Assembly: GCA_965153455.1 (NCBI GenBank) | Contig: OZ234501.1 | Location: 5,518,001 to 5,582,000, forward strand | DNA length: 64,000 nt | DNA from: Sphagnum compactum | Lineage: Eukaryota > Bryophyta > Sphagnopsida > Sphagnales | Direction: 5' to 3' | Shown: in pieces, positions 9,868 to 21,221 of the stretch | Layout of the letters: each line of letters starts with the position of its first letter | Numbering within the stretch: position 1 is the first letter of the stretch | Made by a program: the position numbers and the translations under genes | The notes under the pieces: model-generated | What the model was told of the DNA's origin: nothing | Databases searched by the model: none | What the model saw: the letters and a program-made list of their open reading frames with translations, nothing else

Positions 9868-12800
9868 ATGGAAGGTGGTGCTGTGAGGATTGAGCAAGAG
9901 GATGAAGAAGATCAAGCGACGAGACTAGAGAATCTGGCTTTGTTCGAGGACATGCGCTACTACTATCATCAGTACGGTGAAGAAGACTCGGCTGCTCCTG
10001 CTCCTCCTCATGATCTGTGTACGACGACGGCTCCTCTTCCTCCTCCTCATCTCCTTTTGTTGTTGTTGTCAGAATGCATGCATGGCATGATCTGTTTTGA
10101 GATCACCATCACATGAAGAACAACAGAACGTCAACTTTCTTCTTCTCTCAACAAATATTTGAGATCACCATCACAATGAACACCAGAAAGATTCACCTCT
10201 GCGAAGAATCAAATCACCTTCATTTGGACATCTTGATCTGCTGTTTCTCTTCCATGTGATTTGTGCATCATGCAATCAAGTCTTTTCAATGTGTTTTGAA
10301 ACAAGCTTTCAATATGTTCTGAAACAAGCTTTTTAACGCCTGCAAACAAACAACTGCTGTGGTTGGAGCTCTTGATAGTGTGCAGCTGCATATGGCATTT
10401 GTCTCAAATGTTATTACTTGGAGTATTTCTTGATTGGATTGTGATAGTTTTCAATCCCTTCTTACAGTCTTTGACCAACTCTCTGCATTATGTTATTTAA
10501 GAGATACAGCAGATCTTGAATAGAGAGCAAATTTTGATATTGTCAAGAAGGCAGATGTAGCTTTAAGCCTCACAAGAACAGCAGATTCTCAAATAGAGAG
10601 AGCATTTGATGTTGTCAAGAAGACCGATGTTGCTTTAAGCCTCACAAGCACAGTGCTCAGATCTAAAATAGAGAGAGAGAGCAATTTGATGTTGCCAAGA
10701 AGACCGATGATGTTGCTCCAAGTCTCTCACAAGAACAGAATTTTGCAAAATGGGACAAGCAGCTGGCTGAGTTTTAATCCTCAGAGACAGTTTACACACT
10801 GAACTGACTGCCTACTCATTTAGCTAGCAGAGAGGCCGAGGTAGTGAAGTCTGTGGAAAGATGATGCAATTGATGTTCTTGACACTATGTTTGATTGTGT
10901 CAAAAATACATTAAGTGGCCTTGTTTCTCAGTACTTTTGATCTTGCTCTTGCATCCAGTAAGGATCTGCATGGAGCCGTCCCATTGTGAAGGTTAGAGAT
11001 TGTTTTATTAGTACTGCATGATCTTCCTCTTTACGATATGGCATCATCATCATCATCATCATCATCATCTTTAACTCAGTGCTCAAAAGTTTTCCACAAG
11101 GTAGAAAGACTCTGGACCAAATTTCTCTGTCAGGACAAGACATGGAGAGAGTCTGAAATCCAGATCTTTGGCATCAAGAGGCAGTGAGGTCATGTGGGAG
11201 GATCTTCTGACAGAGAATGAATGCATGATCTGAAGTTAGACTCTGGTTTGTGAACAGCTTTTAGTCACAAGCCTGATTTGAGAATGGATTTCCTCAAATC
11301 AGGTGTAGATTGGTTTGATGGAGGAGAAGCTTTTGATGAATCTTTAGGGATTCTTTGAGGAGGAGGAGCAGGAGGTAAGAAATAAAATCCAAGTTTTTAG
11401 AACAGTCTGTAAGAGAGAGATATAGAGGGAGGGAGAGAGAGATCTGGCAATTGAGCTTGTGTGGCTGTTGCTGTGGATGCATTTTGTAGCAATGCAGTTG
11501 AGGGATGCAACACTCACAGGATACCGAGTTTCTGCACACAAAGGTGTTGGGAGAGACTTGCTCGATTCGGATTCCAACAAGTCTGACTATGACTGGTCAC
11601 ATCTCTTGTTCCTCCCATTAGAATATGCTCAATCTGTCCTGCATTATTGTAGCCTTGAATGTTTCACCAGTGTGCACGGGGAATGAATTGTCCATATGCA
11701 ACTATAGTCACTATGAATCCACCAGTCTCAGGCTGTACGTATCTGCTCAAGCTCAATCATCAATCACACATGGTGGTGGTGGTGGAGTGATGTAATAGAG
11801 CCAGCCAGCCAGTCTTCTTTGGAGAAATTTGTTGCTTCATGCATACAAAATTCATAGCCTGTTTTGGTAATGCAGGCTCATGACACCTCCGGACACACCG
11901 CTCTCCTCGTCATCAGACCAGGAAGCCATGGTGAAGGCAATGCAACAACAGATGATTGTCAGGAAAGTTCAGCCACTGATCTCTTCAATCAAAACTGCAA
12001 GGGTGAGTTTACTGCTGAAAAATTGGTTAAATTCATGAATTGTTGGTTTCTGAATTCGTAGAAAGTTGTTGCTTTGTTTACGAAAGAGAAACAGAGGGAG
12101 AGAGAGACGCACACACACACACACGAAACACTTCTCAGTAGGACGTGGGGTGTAAAATGAGGACAGAAACCAGGCAGTGGAACAGAACGTGGCGAGACAA
12201 GAATGCAAAGGGGGAATCCCAGTCCTCAAAGGGCAAGTAGATCATCCACCCCAACAAAGAAGAAGCAGCCTTTGAGCCCGAAGCTGTCCACTTCGCCTTC
12301 CAGAGCTGCTGCTGGCTCTTCTTCTCAGCGACCCGTGACACCAACAGTGAGGAGGTCATCGACTCCCACAGCTACTTTACTCTCCAGTACCCGAGGAGGA
12401 GCCAAGATGCAGTCAAGGAACTCGAGTACTGATGTGCTGCCTTGGAATAATTCCACCTCAACCACACAGCGACGGTCCAGCACAGGTTTTCTCTTCTCGT
12501 CATGCACTGCAAGCAGTCGACCCTTTGTCTCTGCCAATCCTGTGCCAGCCAGAACTCCTAGCCCAACAACAATCACACGACAGAGCTTTCCTGATCACAC
12601 CAACAACATCAGCAGAGGAAGCACTCCTCTCAGAGGAGGAGGCAGAAGCCAAGGAAGCTCTCCTGTAAGAAGCAGCAACAACAACAACAACTTCAGTAGG
12701 GGACGCTCTCCTGCGAAAAGCCACATCAACAGGGGAAATTCTCTATCCTCACCGAGAGCAAAATTGCCTGTAATCCTTGATTCTTTCCTTTCGGATACTC

Positions 12801-15800
12801 CTGTTAATCTGCGCACCACAGACCGCCGACCTTCCTCACAGCATTCCCAGCTTGCAGCAGGATATGGTCACCGTGGCATCAATCAGAGCTCTGAGAATCT
12901 TGAGAAGAGAACCACCAAGCAGTCTTCTATCCGGCGCCATAGTAGCTCCCCAACCTCCAAAATCCAAGGCTCGAATCCGCTGCTGCAGTCTTCTCGACAA
13001 CACCATTGGAGTGGGAATTCAATAGATGATAACATTCTTGTTTCTTCAAGCAGCAGGAGGAGGGTCACCATTCCTGAATATGATCTAGATGGAAGGCGAC
13101 TGTCAACAGGTAGCAGCAGGAGCAGCAGAGACCCACCACCACCAAGCAATAATGCTCCCTCAAGACAGTTGCTCACCAAGCATTATTATTACGGTTCTCA
13201 AGCTGCTCAGAAAGATGTTGCCACTGTCGTATCTGCTCTTCTCAAAAGATCTCTAGACTCAGCAGCAGCTTCACGCTCCTCAGTAAGCAAACCCACCCTC
13301 TTCACTGGGTGGAAATTTTCTTTTCCTGCCAGTCTTTCTTCAAGATAATATCAGAAGTCTCTGGATTGTATTTTGTTTTGGTTGTGGGCATAAACAACTA
13401 CAACATCAAATTAGGGAAAATGGACTCAAAATCTCCATTCTGTCCCTAGTTTCATTTTCAGGGTCTCTCACATGATTTCATTACAACCAACCTGCATTTT
13501 CATATCCGATTGTAGCTCTCACCATCATCCCTATCCATCACAATCCTGATGATACAGTTCAGGGTTTAGGGTTTATTCAATACACAATTTTCTGGTCTCT
13601 TCTAAGAAACCTGGATGACAAGAAAAGTTGCTGACAAAATTGTGGAGTTTATTTCCATACAATCCTGATGATACAGTTCAGGGTTTAATGTTTAGGGTTT
13701 ATTGCAGGAGTTTTTTTCTCAATACACAATTTCCTGATCTCTTCTAAGAAACCCGAACGAGAAAAGTTGCTGACAAAATTGTGGACTTCATGTTCCATAC
13801 TTTTATTATATCATTCTCTTCTAGAAATGTTCTTGACCAGTTTATATGAACCATCTTCTGGAAGAAAAGATATGTAATGTATGTACTGTACTCTTACGTG
13901 TTGTCTTTTGCTATTTGTTTTTGAAGATGTTTTCCTCTCTCTTGAGCATAATGCATGATTCTCATGTTGTGAGGCTGACAAGAGTGCTGTATTACATTAC
14001 ACAGGTGCAAGATGTCCAGCAAAGGGTTTCACCCTTTGTTGGTTACCGGCCTTTCATGACAGATAGCTCAATCCCTTCATTCTACAGTACCAGGCCTGGT
14101 ATTGTAAATCAAAAATCTCACTTGGATTCTAGGCCAGTGACACCAACTAGCCTGTCAAGCTCAGGATGCAGTGGAAGAAGCTTAGTATCTGCCACAGTAG
14201 AAGAGAGGATTAGCTCTGAAGCTCATGAACAACATGAGCTTCAAAATAATGTCATGCCTTCGTCAAGTCAGAAGAGGGCCTTGTCAAATGGAAAACATTC
14301 AGACAACAATGTGATGCAAAACAGTTTTGACTTAGGGGGCAACAAAGATGGGGTGCTGCTTGCTTCAGACAAGCTAAAGGAGGAAGCTCTGAAACAAGAG
14401 GTGGAAAAAGGACTGAAATCACAGAAGCAAGAGCAAGTGATGAAAAAGCATACTGGCTACTCCTCACAGAGTCTCAACTCCCTGACAAGAACAAGGAACC
14501 CTCTGAAGGACATCGATAGGGGAGGCTCTGAACATATGGAAGACTTGAATCATGATGGCTGCACTTGTTATGATGTGGAGGAAATGCTGCAGGAAATAAT
14601 TGTTCTGAATGAGAGGGCTGCAGACATGAGGCTGGGGAACATTGATGGTGTTGGAGGCTCCAGGGACCAAGTGTACAAAACAGACACTGATATTTTCTGT
14701 GAAGCCTCTCAAGAGGACAATATTAGGAGTGTGCCTCAGAACACGAGTGAAAGACAAGAGGTCAACAGGAGGGAAACCTCAAATTTAGGAAAGAAAGAAG
14801 AGTTGTTGGATGGTGGTTGTGAAGACCCAAGCTCTCTTTCTTCTCAAGGATGCAAGAATGGACAGGTGACTGCTGATGATAATGATCTTAGGTTTGAAAA
14901 CTCCTCTGATGTTATTGGTGATTCTTATGGAGGTGGTTCTGGGGAGAGTTCAGGAGGCATAAAAGGGAGAGAACAAGTGATGAGAGACAGGACTCCTCCG
15001 ACAATCTCTGAGTTGAAGGGAGAGATGGACAAAGCAGGTGATTTGCTCAATGAGAAACCTTACCAGGTAGCTGAGGAAGAGTGCACTGGTGAACATGGCC
15101 TCAGAGATCATGCAGGCTCTGATATAAGATTCATTGATATTCAAGAAGACGCTTGTGGTGGCTTTTGGCAACACTCTGATGCCAAGACTAGTCCACAAGA
15201 CAATGCAGTTGCACTGACAACCAAACTAGCAAGTGCAGCAAAGTCCTCACAAATCTTCAGAGGTAGCTATAGAGGAGGGGAATGCAGAAAAGATGACTAC
15301 TTGCAAGGCTCTTTGATAAGGAGTTCAGTGAGCATGAGTTCAACATCAGCAACCAGCATAGATTTGTCTAGAAGCAGTGATACAATTTCCTCAACTCCCA
15401 GTAGTGCCTCTTTAGAATCAATACACAATGGTTTAAATTCTGGGTTTCAAAACTTGAAATCTAGAAGTGAGATAGCTCAACTGTCCAATGGAAACAAGGT
15501 GGTTGATGTATGCTCAGTTGAAGCCCAGGATGTTGACAAGGAGGCGAGGTCAGTGGTGAGGGGCAAGGTCAATATCAAGATCACTGCAAACTTGTACAGT
15601 GATGCTAAGTTGAAAAAGTTAGCAGGCTATGTGAGGACAGTGAGCTTGAATGCACGAAATCAGAAAGGCACCCAAGATGACCAAAATGGAGCAGAAGAGA
15701 TTTTGTCACACGATGGTTGCTTTGATTACTTCATGGATGTTCTTGCTTCGCAGAAGAGTCTTGATCCAGACATGAGAGAACCTCATGCTAATACTGATGT

Positions 15801-17042
15801 TCTTGCTTCTTCCCATGCTTTGGAAACTTCAAAAGGTGAATTGAGCATGGAGGTGGACAATCCAGCTATTATGAAACACTTGGATTCCAGGCTGACCAGC
15901 ACAAGTTCACTATCTGAAAAGCAAACAAATTTCCGAGTTACAGATACAGCAAATGCATCGTCAAATTGGGAACTGACCAAGGAGGATTTAGGATGTTTAA
16001 AGCCTGTCCCCAAATTGGAGGTTTCTGGTCAATCCATTGGAAAGATTGTGGAGTATGCCAACTGCTTAGGCTCTGACACCCCCAAGCATTTGTCTTCATT
16101 CAAGTTTGGCCAAAAGAAGACAGCTCTGGGGGAGCTTGAGAATATAACAACTTTCGAAGTTGGTGCAGAAGCAATGACTCTTGATTCTGAGCAATCAATT
16201 TCAAGTGCATGTTTATCAAATCAAAGTATGAAACTTGCACCAGAGCAGGAGCTTAGTAAGACGAGGTCATCAAAAAGTGAGTCTCTCTTCCATTGAGTGA
16301 TGCAGGCCATCAAAGTCCTACACCGTCTCCCTAAAGGCTGTAGGAGTGAGGGGATCTGGATCTTCAGTACTGCATCGCAGTCCTTGACCACTTTTTTGTT
16401 GTTTCAGTCTGTTCTGCACTGAACTTTATCAATTTTATCAGTAGACTTGGTGCATGGCACACCTTTTTTGATTAATGTAATTATGTTTCTGGATGTTTTG
16501 TTTTCCTGCCAGGTGAGACCTCGGGCTATGATTGTGATGAACAGGGGATACCAGCATTATTAGTGTCTGGAACCATGACACTAGCAGAGGCAACAGATAA
16601 AATCTTGTTCTGCAGCAGCATTGTGCATGACTTGGTGTATGCAGCAGTGGCTCTTCTGGGGGAAAATGACACCGAGAACAAGAATGCAACTCTTCTCAAT
16701 GGCTCCAAACCCACTTCATTGGATCATGACCTCCTGTCAGATCCCACTCACAGTAATCATCTACAGGAACAAAAATTCTCTAGCTACAATGATCTGAAAA
16801 ATGTAGGGGAGTTGTTGCAGCCTTCAACAGAAACAGAGGCAATGAACCTTGATAAGCACAAAGAGAGACCTATCACAGAGTACTCACTAGATTTGTTAAG
16901 CAAGGAAAGAAAATTGACAAAGGATGATGAACTGCTGCTGATGATAAGCCCCCCTCCTGACAAACTGAACAATGATGACAACAACAACAGTGCAATGAAG
17001 GACCAGCATACATCCAGAAGTTGTGCTTGCAGCATTCTGTAA
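9868..17042 (+). CDS. Proline/serine-rich plant protein (At1g27850/At2g40070-like), multi-exon
   Basis: I assign this by recognising an ordered set of motifs of this plant family, often annotated proline-rich or endochitinase A-like. They are an N-terminal ENLALFEDMR; KSDYDW joined to LMTPPDTPL; long Ser/Pro/Arg-rich repeats of RSSTPT type; LSDTPVNLRTTDRRPS; and C-terminal LAEATDKILFCSSIVHDL. Its molecular function is not established; the basic SP/TP-rich N-terminal half would suit microtubule or scaffold association, but that is inference. Proposed exons: 9868 to about 10,018; about 11,490-11,595; 11,876-12,002; about 12,167-13,282; 14,005-16,276; 16,513-17,042. Joins from 11,595 onward are GT-AG and agree in phase. 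The first donor, the exon 2 acceptor and the exon 4 acceptor are uncertain. The protein would be about 1,400 residues and ends CACSIL, whose last four residues form a CaaX-type prenylation box. Confidence 0.8.
10250..10945 (+). pseudogene. Coding-like helical repeat inside presumed intron 1
   Basis: Three copies of a 72-76-bp unit start near 10,510, 10,582 and 10,658. In one frame the first two read as 24-residue amphipathic units (FDIVKKADVALSLT and FDVVKKTDVALSLT). The third needs a small frame change (FDVAKKTDDVAPSLSQEQ). Scattered stops and frame changes occur on both sides; a further coding-like piece reads DAIDVLDTMFDCVKN near 10,870. It looks like a decayed helical-repeat gene fragment or an unspliced former exon. 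I do not recognise the family. Confidence 0.4.
11042..11069 (+). repeat. (CAT)n microsatellite
   Basis: About nine CAT units in a row within presumed intron 1. Confidence 0.9.
11876..12002 (+). CDS. Exon 3 of the proline/serine-rich protein gene
   Basis: The donor at 11,596 (TG/GTCACA) and acceptor at 11,875 (TGCAG/G) splice TG+G into one Trp codon and join KSDYDW to LMTPPDTPLSSSS, the expected wording for this family. The exon ends AGG/GTGAGT after 42 further codons, in phase 0. The intron before it is 280 bp. Confidence 0.8.
12167..13282 (+). CDS. Exon 4 of the proline/serine-rich protein gene
   Basis: Encodes the very Ser/Pro/Arg/Asn-rich repeat region. The 3' end TCA/GTAAGC at 13,282 is phase 0 and joins exon 5. 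Phase-0 acceptors are possible after GGACAG (exon from 12,167) or GGCGAG (from 12,197); the first has the better CAG, and both lack a good pyrimidine tract. A (CA)n tract at about 12,111-12,124 lies in the preceding intron. Confidence 0.7.
13541..13800 (+). repeat. 119-bp tandem duplication in intron 4
   Basis: Two units, starting at 13,541 and 13,660, share CAATCCTGATGATACAGTTC, CAATACACAATTT, TCTTCTAAGAAACC and GTTGCTGACAAAATTGTGGA in order. Both carry GGGTTTA/TTTAGGGTTT telobox-like sequence. Confidence 0.8.
14005..16276 (+). CDS. Exon 5 of the proline/serine-rich protein gene
   Basis: A long exon whose acceptor ACACAG/GTGCAAG continues the exon 4 frame into VQDVQQRVSPFVGYRPF and SIPSFYSTRPG, which correspond to a conserved family segment. 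The following ~700 residues are low-similarity, acidic and Ser-rich. The donor CAAAAA/GTGAGT at 16,276 leaves phase 1. The frame would otherwise end at 16,296. Confidence 0.8.
16513..17042 (+). CDS. Last exon of the proline/serine-rich protein gene
   Basis: The acceptor follows TTTTGTTTTCCTGCCAG, a good pyrimidine tract. The 236-bp intron (16,277-16,512) splices A+GT into Ser, giving SKSETSGYDCDEQG and then the conserved LAEATDKILFCSSIVHDL. The exon ends RSCACSIL and a TAA at 17,040-17,042. Confidence 0.85.
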
Positions 17043-18913
17043 GCCAACCAACCCGAATATAAAATGTACAAGAATCCTCATGTACTCTGCTTTTTGAACA
17101 TTTACCGCAAATATTGCTTGCAGCAATTTCAATTGGGTGATGAACAGCAGGTACCACTTGGCTTTCCTCATGACCTTTTTCTTCTGCTTTTGCTATGGTA
17201 GACATCTTATCGGGCTCAGCATTGGGGTGGGTGATTTCCTGAATCTCCGGAATTTGGTTTCAGGAGCAGAAAAAGTCTATTTTTTGTTTCAAAGATATAT
17301 GGATCCCATTTTTCTAATTTCAAATATTCATGATGTGAAGAAAAGAAGTTTGCAGCCTAAGTCCTGACCCGAAAACCTTCAGAAGTTGTCTTAGAATTCT
17401 AAGCACATATTTCCTTTAGTGTCAGGTGCTCTTCCTGGAAGCTCAATTTCTGAATCAGAGATGAGTCAAGAGTGAGCGGTTGTCGGAACTCTTCTCATGC
17501 TTTTTATCTATGTCATTGAATCATATCCTGTTAAGCAAATGTCTCATGACAATTTGAAGCGAACTGAACTGCCCAGTGCCAAGGAGGTAAAAATCGTAAT
17601 CCCAAAATTTCCAATGGGATTGGCCATTTACTTATGAACGATTAATTAGGAGCAAAGGGTGTGATAAAAGAGGAGGGAGATATGAAAACTTTCAAGACAC
17701 ACCTCACATGTGGGGGATATGAAGGTCAATGCTGGTGGAGCTTCCCAATTTTTGCTAATTAAATTTCATGCCTCCTATTCAAACACTTCCAATTTTCATG
17801 CAAGTATTTGACAATCAGCTCTTGTGCATAATATGTGGGTATTATAAAAAAAAACTAGATAAATTGATAATCTTATTGCTTTAATAGTGAAATTCATAAT
17901 AGGTGGGTCTAATTTTCTTTGAAACCATTTATATTGATACCATATGTGATCCAAATTTTTAAAAAGCCTAATCGGTCACTTATGGAAAATAATAATAATA
18001 AGTGGCCAACACTTACAGTGTACCTTCACCTGCTTGCATGAGGCCTTTCAAAGGCTATATTTACAGGTGGGGAAATGCTAAATTTGGACTTGGCAACCCT
18101 GATTTAGTCTAGGGATGGTATTTTGTAACGCCTTGAAGCAACCCAAAAGGATTTGGGTTTAATTTGATGAGTGTCGGGTGGCTATCTGATTTTTAAAAAT
18201 AACATCAGCGTTTTGCTTAATTTTTCTTGGAAATCAAAGAACCTTTGGTTATCTTTTTCAAAAAGCTTGAAAGAGCATGTGGTTTTCATGAAATGACTCC
18301 ATTTTTAAACTAAGTTATTTTATAGGTTCTTACATTCTCTGAGAACTCTAGTTCTATATCAAAGTTATAGGTTATTTTTTTGAGAATCAGGGTTAAGTAT
18401 CAAAACCGGTTGTTTTGATGTTTTTGTTTGAATTACATTCGTATATTTATTTGAGAACTTCCTTGAGAACCATTAGTTATTAGTTTTCATTTTTGATAAT
18501 TGCCCAAATTGGTTTTTATCATGGTATCAAATAGGTTTTCGGTTCATCTAGAGCTGGTCTTCCTTGTTGGAAATTGATAGTGGATCAACGAGAGAATAAA
18601 TCTACAACAGGCTTTCCACCCAATCTTCAAATCACAGAAGTTATTACAAACTTTATGATTCATCCTCGAGCTCTGGCCTACTCCTAATAGGAGATGAAAA
18701 CGCAAATGTTACCATCCTTAATATTGTATGCACAAGATCATCAACTCATGTATATATTAGCTTCATTTAACTAGTGTGACCATCACATGTAAACAATGAT
18801 TTAACTAACCTTAACTCAAGTATCTCATAGTTCTAAAAAGTTAAGTGCATGAGCATACAAATGTAAAATAACTTGATACAAAGTAATTTGATAAGATGTT
18901 GACATCCAACATT
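17043..18913. other. Spacer without recognised gene
   Basis: Presumed 3' UTR of the preceding gene, then AT-rich sequence with no supported coding or repeat structure. Confidence 0.4.
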
Positions 18914-18922
18914 CCCTTCAAG

Positions 18923-19297
18923 GGCCACAGTGAACCAACACCCACCAGTGCACCATCCACTGGATGTCTGTTATAACTCAGTTGTGAATGATCCTCAGTT
19001 GTGAATGATCCTGAACTGAGTAACTACCCGTTTTCATCTTGGTAACCCATTCCACAAGAAGTAGGTTTAACATATAGACAGGTACGTAACAAAATAGGGG
19101 ACTACTAGGTAAGTAGATAGTTTATACATAGTAGGTAGGCGCTGTTCTTACTAACTACCTAATTGTAGGTAGTAAATAAAGCAACTGAGCTAACCACCAT
19201 GGTTAGCTAGGGAACTGGAACCCAACAGAAAACTGTTTCCTGATCACATATCATCCATCCTTGATGGTGCACTGGTGGGCGCTGGTTCACTGTGGCC
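18923..19297. mobile_element. 375-bp Mutator-like MITE with 9-bp target duplication
   Basis: The termini are inverted repeats of 35 bp with two mismatches, beginning GGCCACAGTGAACCA on both ends. The element is flanked by a perfect 9-bp direct repeat CCCTTCAAG (18,914-18,922 and 19,298-19,306). A 9-bp duplication is typical of Mutator-like elements. The interior is non-coding and has a short tandem repeat (CAGTTGTGAATGATCCT twice) and GTAGGTA-type runs. Confidence 0.93.
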
Positions 19298-19306
19298 CCC
19301 TTCAAG

Positions 19307-21109
19307 GACCCATGAAACCTTTAGCCATAATGAATCACCACCTCCACTAGTACACTTGCACCCTCATGAGTGAGACCTTTCACACTCTATGTACACTCAT
19401 ACTCTCAACCCTTGCAATTAGCTAGGGTGAAAAATGGTGAGGAATGTTGAGGAACACATTTAGGAATGGAAATTCTCCTTTCAACCAATGAGGGGAAGCT
19501 GCGTGCACCTAAAAGACTCAATTCTTTTTAGTCTCGCTCAAGGAGGGAGGGGGGGAGGGAGGGTGAGATGAGGAAGTTTTTGTTTGTTTGTTTTTGGGAG
19601 AGGGGAACGAATGAGTTTGTAGGCACCTAATGTCATTTCATTGAAGCAAAAGGTGATGACACTTTTTGGTTTTTTCTTCTGTTTTGGTGATGCATGTGGT
19701 GAACCATACATTCTCTTGTCATGTGGTTAATGTGCATGGTGTTTGCTGTCCTAACTTTTGCATGTCCCCTCTTCAAAAATTTCTGAACTTAGGAAACACC
19801 CCAACTAATCAATAGGAAAGCAGAACATAGAATATTCACCCTAAGAAATGTGCTGAATTTACAGACCTTGATTTAGTATAAGGTTGTCATATTTTATTTT
19901 TGAAGAAACTACAAAAAAGTTTGCAAAATTGTTACCATAGAACCAAGTATAAGGGTTTAGGGTTTACTCAAGACCTCACTCAAGAAGGTGGAGGATAGAG
20001 GTATACCTGGAAGGTGACCCCGGTCCCTCATATGAGCTTTACAGAAAGGTCAAAAGTTAAAGAGACAGAAGGGTGCAGAACTTTTTCTCCTCACTAAAGC
20101 ATTGACAGAAGTTGTTATGGACCCCGCCCCTTCCTCCATTGGAGTGCTCGTCTTTATAACTGAGTCATAACAGGCTTCCAATGGACATTGAAATGGTGGA
20201 AGTGGGTTCACTCTGGCCTGTGTAACAAGTCTCTTTTTCTCTTTTGTTTGATGACAGCAAGTCAGCTGAAGCACAAAGGATCAGGTCTTCAGTGAGTGAG
20301 TACCTGGATATCTCTTGTAGCTATAGCAACAATATAGCAGAGTCTTGGGAACCCAACTGGACAATAATGGGTGCAAAGTGCAAAGTGCATACTCCATACT
20401 CCCAGATCTCACAGCAAAAAGCTCTCTGTAGGGCCTCCCACAATGTAATTTACAGGTGGTCACTCTCTTCTTTTCCTTCTGCTATCACTGTAGCAAGAGT
20501 GGTGATCATCTTAAAAAGATTTAATTTAACAGTAATGATGACAAGTTTTGAGCAAAATTGTGAAAACAGTAGAAAACCTGGCCTAACATCCGGGTCCACT
20601 AGAAACACATCCAGATTTGGCCAAATCCTTTCAGAAAACATGGTTTGGGTAATCTATTTATGAAGCAAGGTAGTTTGTTTTGTTTTGTTTTGTGCTGAGA
20701 TCTCCCAAACCACTATGTTTCATGCCGTGCTCTTGATATCTTCAGAAAGCTTTCTATGAGTACAGGTGCACCAACATGGTTAGAGACTGTTTAGAGCTAT
20801 GGTGTGGAGGCTATTGATTATTGAATCATTTTCTCAATGAAAACTAAATAAAATCAAAATTAAAAACTGTACTGAAATTCGGGGGCATTCTTGGTGTTGT
20901 TGGAAAGCCCTTGAAGAGTCAGATTTAATATAGTTTATTTCACAATTTTCAGAGCAGGTGTGAAAAATATTGATTTTTGAGTGGATTTTGTTGCTGGAAA
21001 TTTAAACAAATTGCAAAAATCGAGTTTGGAAGGAAAGATCAATTGAGCTCACAATGTGTTCACACTTGAGCCAAGGGCACAGGCTACACTAGTCACTATT
21101 AAATGTGCT
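19307..21109. other. Spacer without recognised gene
   Basis: No supported gene. An open frame at 20,244-20,663 has ordinary composition, no domain and competing frames opposite, so it is not called. Confidence 0.4.
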
Positions 21110-21221
21110 GGTCACAATAGCCATGGAAGCAGCTTTCCCTGTACCAATAGACAGGGCACCCATGGGAAAGGGTGCCCTGGCTATGGGGAAATGGACAGCA
21201 GCTGCCATGGCTATTGTGACC
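21110..21221. repeat. 112-bp imperfect foldback
   Basis: GGTCACAATAGCCATGG at the left end is exactly complementary to CCATGGCTATTGTGACC at the right end (17 bp). Inner pairing continues imperfectly to GGGCACCC/GGGTGCCC around a short loop. No clear target duplication. It may be a small MITE or a MIRNA-type foldback. Confidence 0.85.

Noticed and set aside
20244-20663. Open plus-strand frame of 139 codons
   Set aside because: No recognisable motif, begins without a convincing ATG, and opposing frames of similar quality overlap it.
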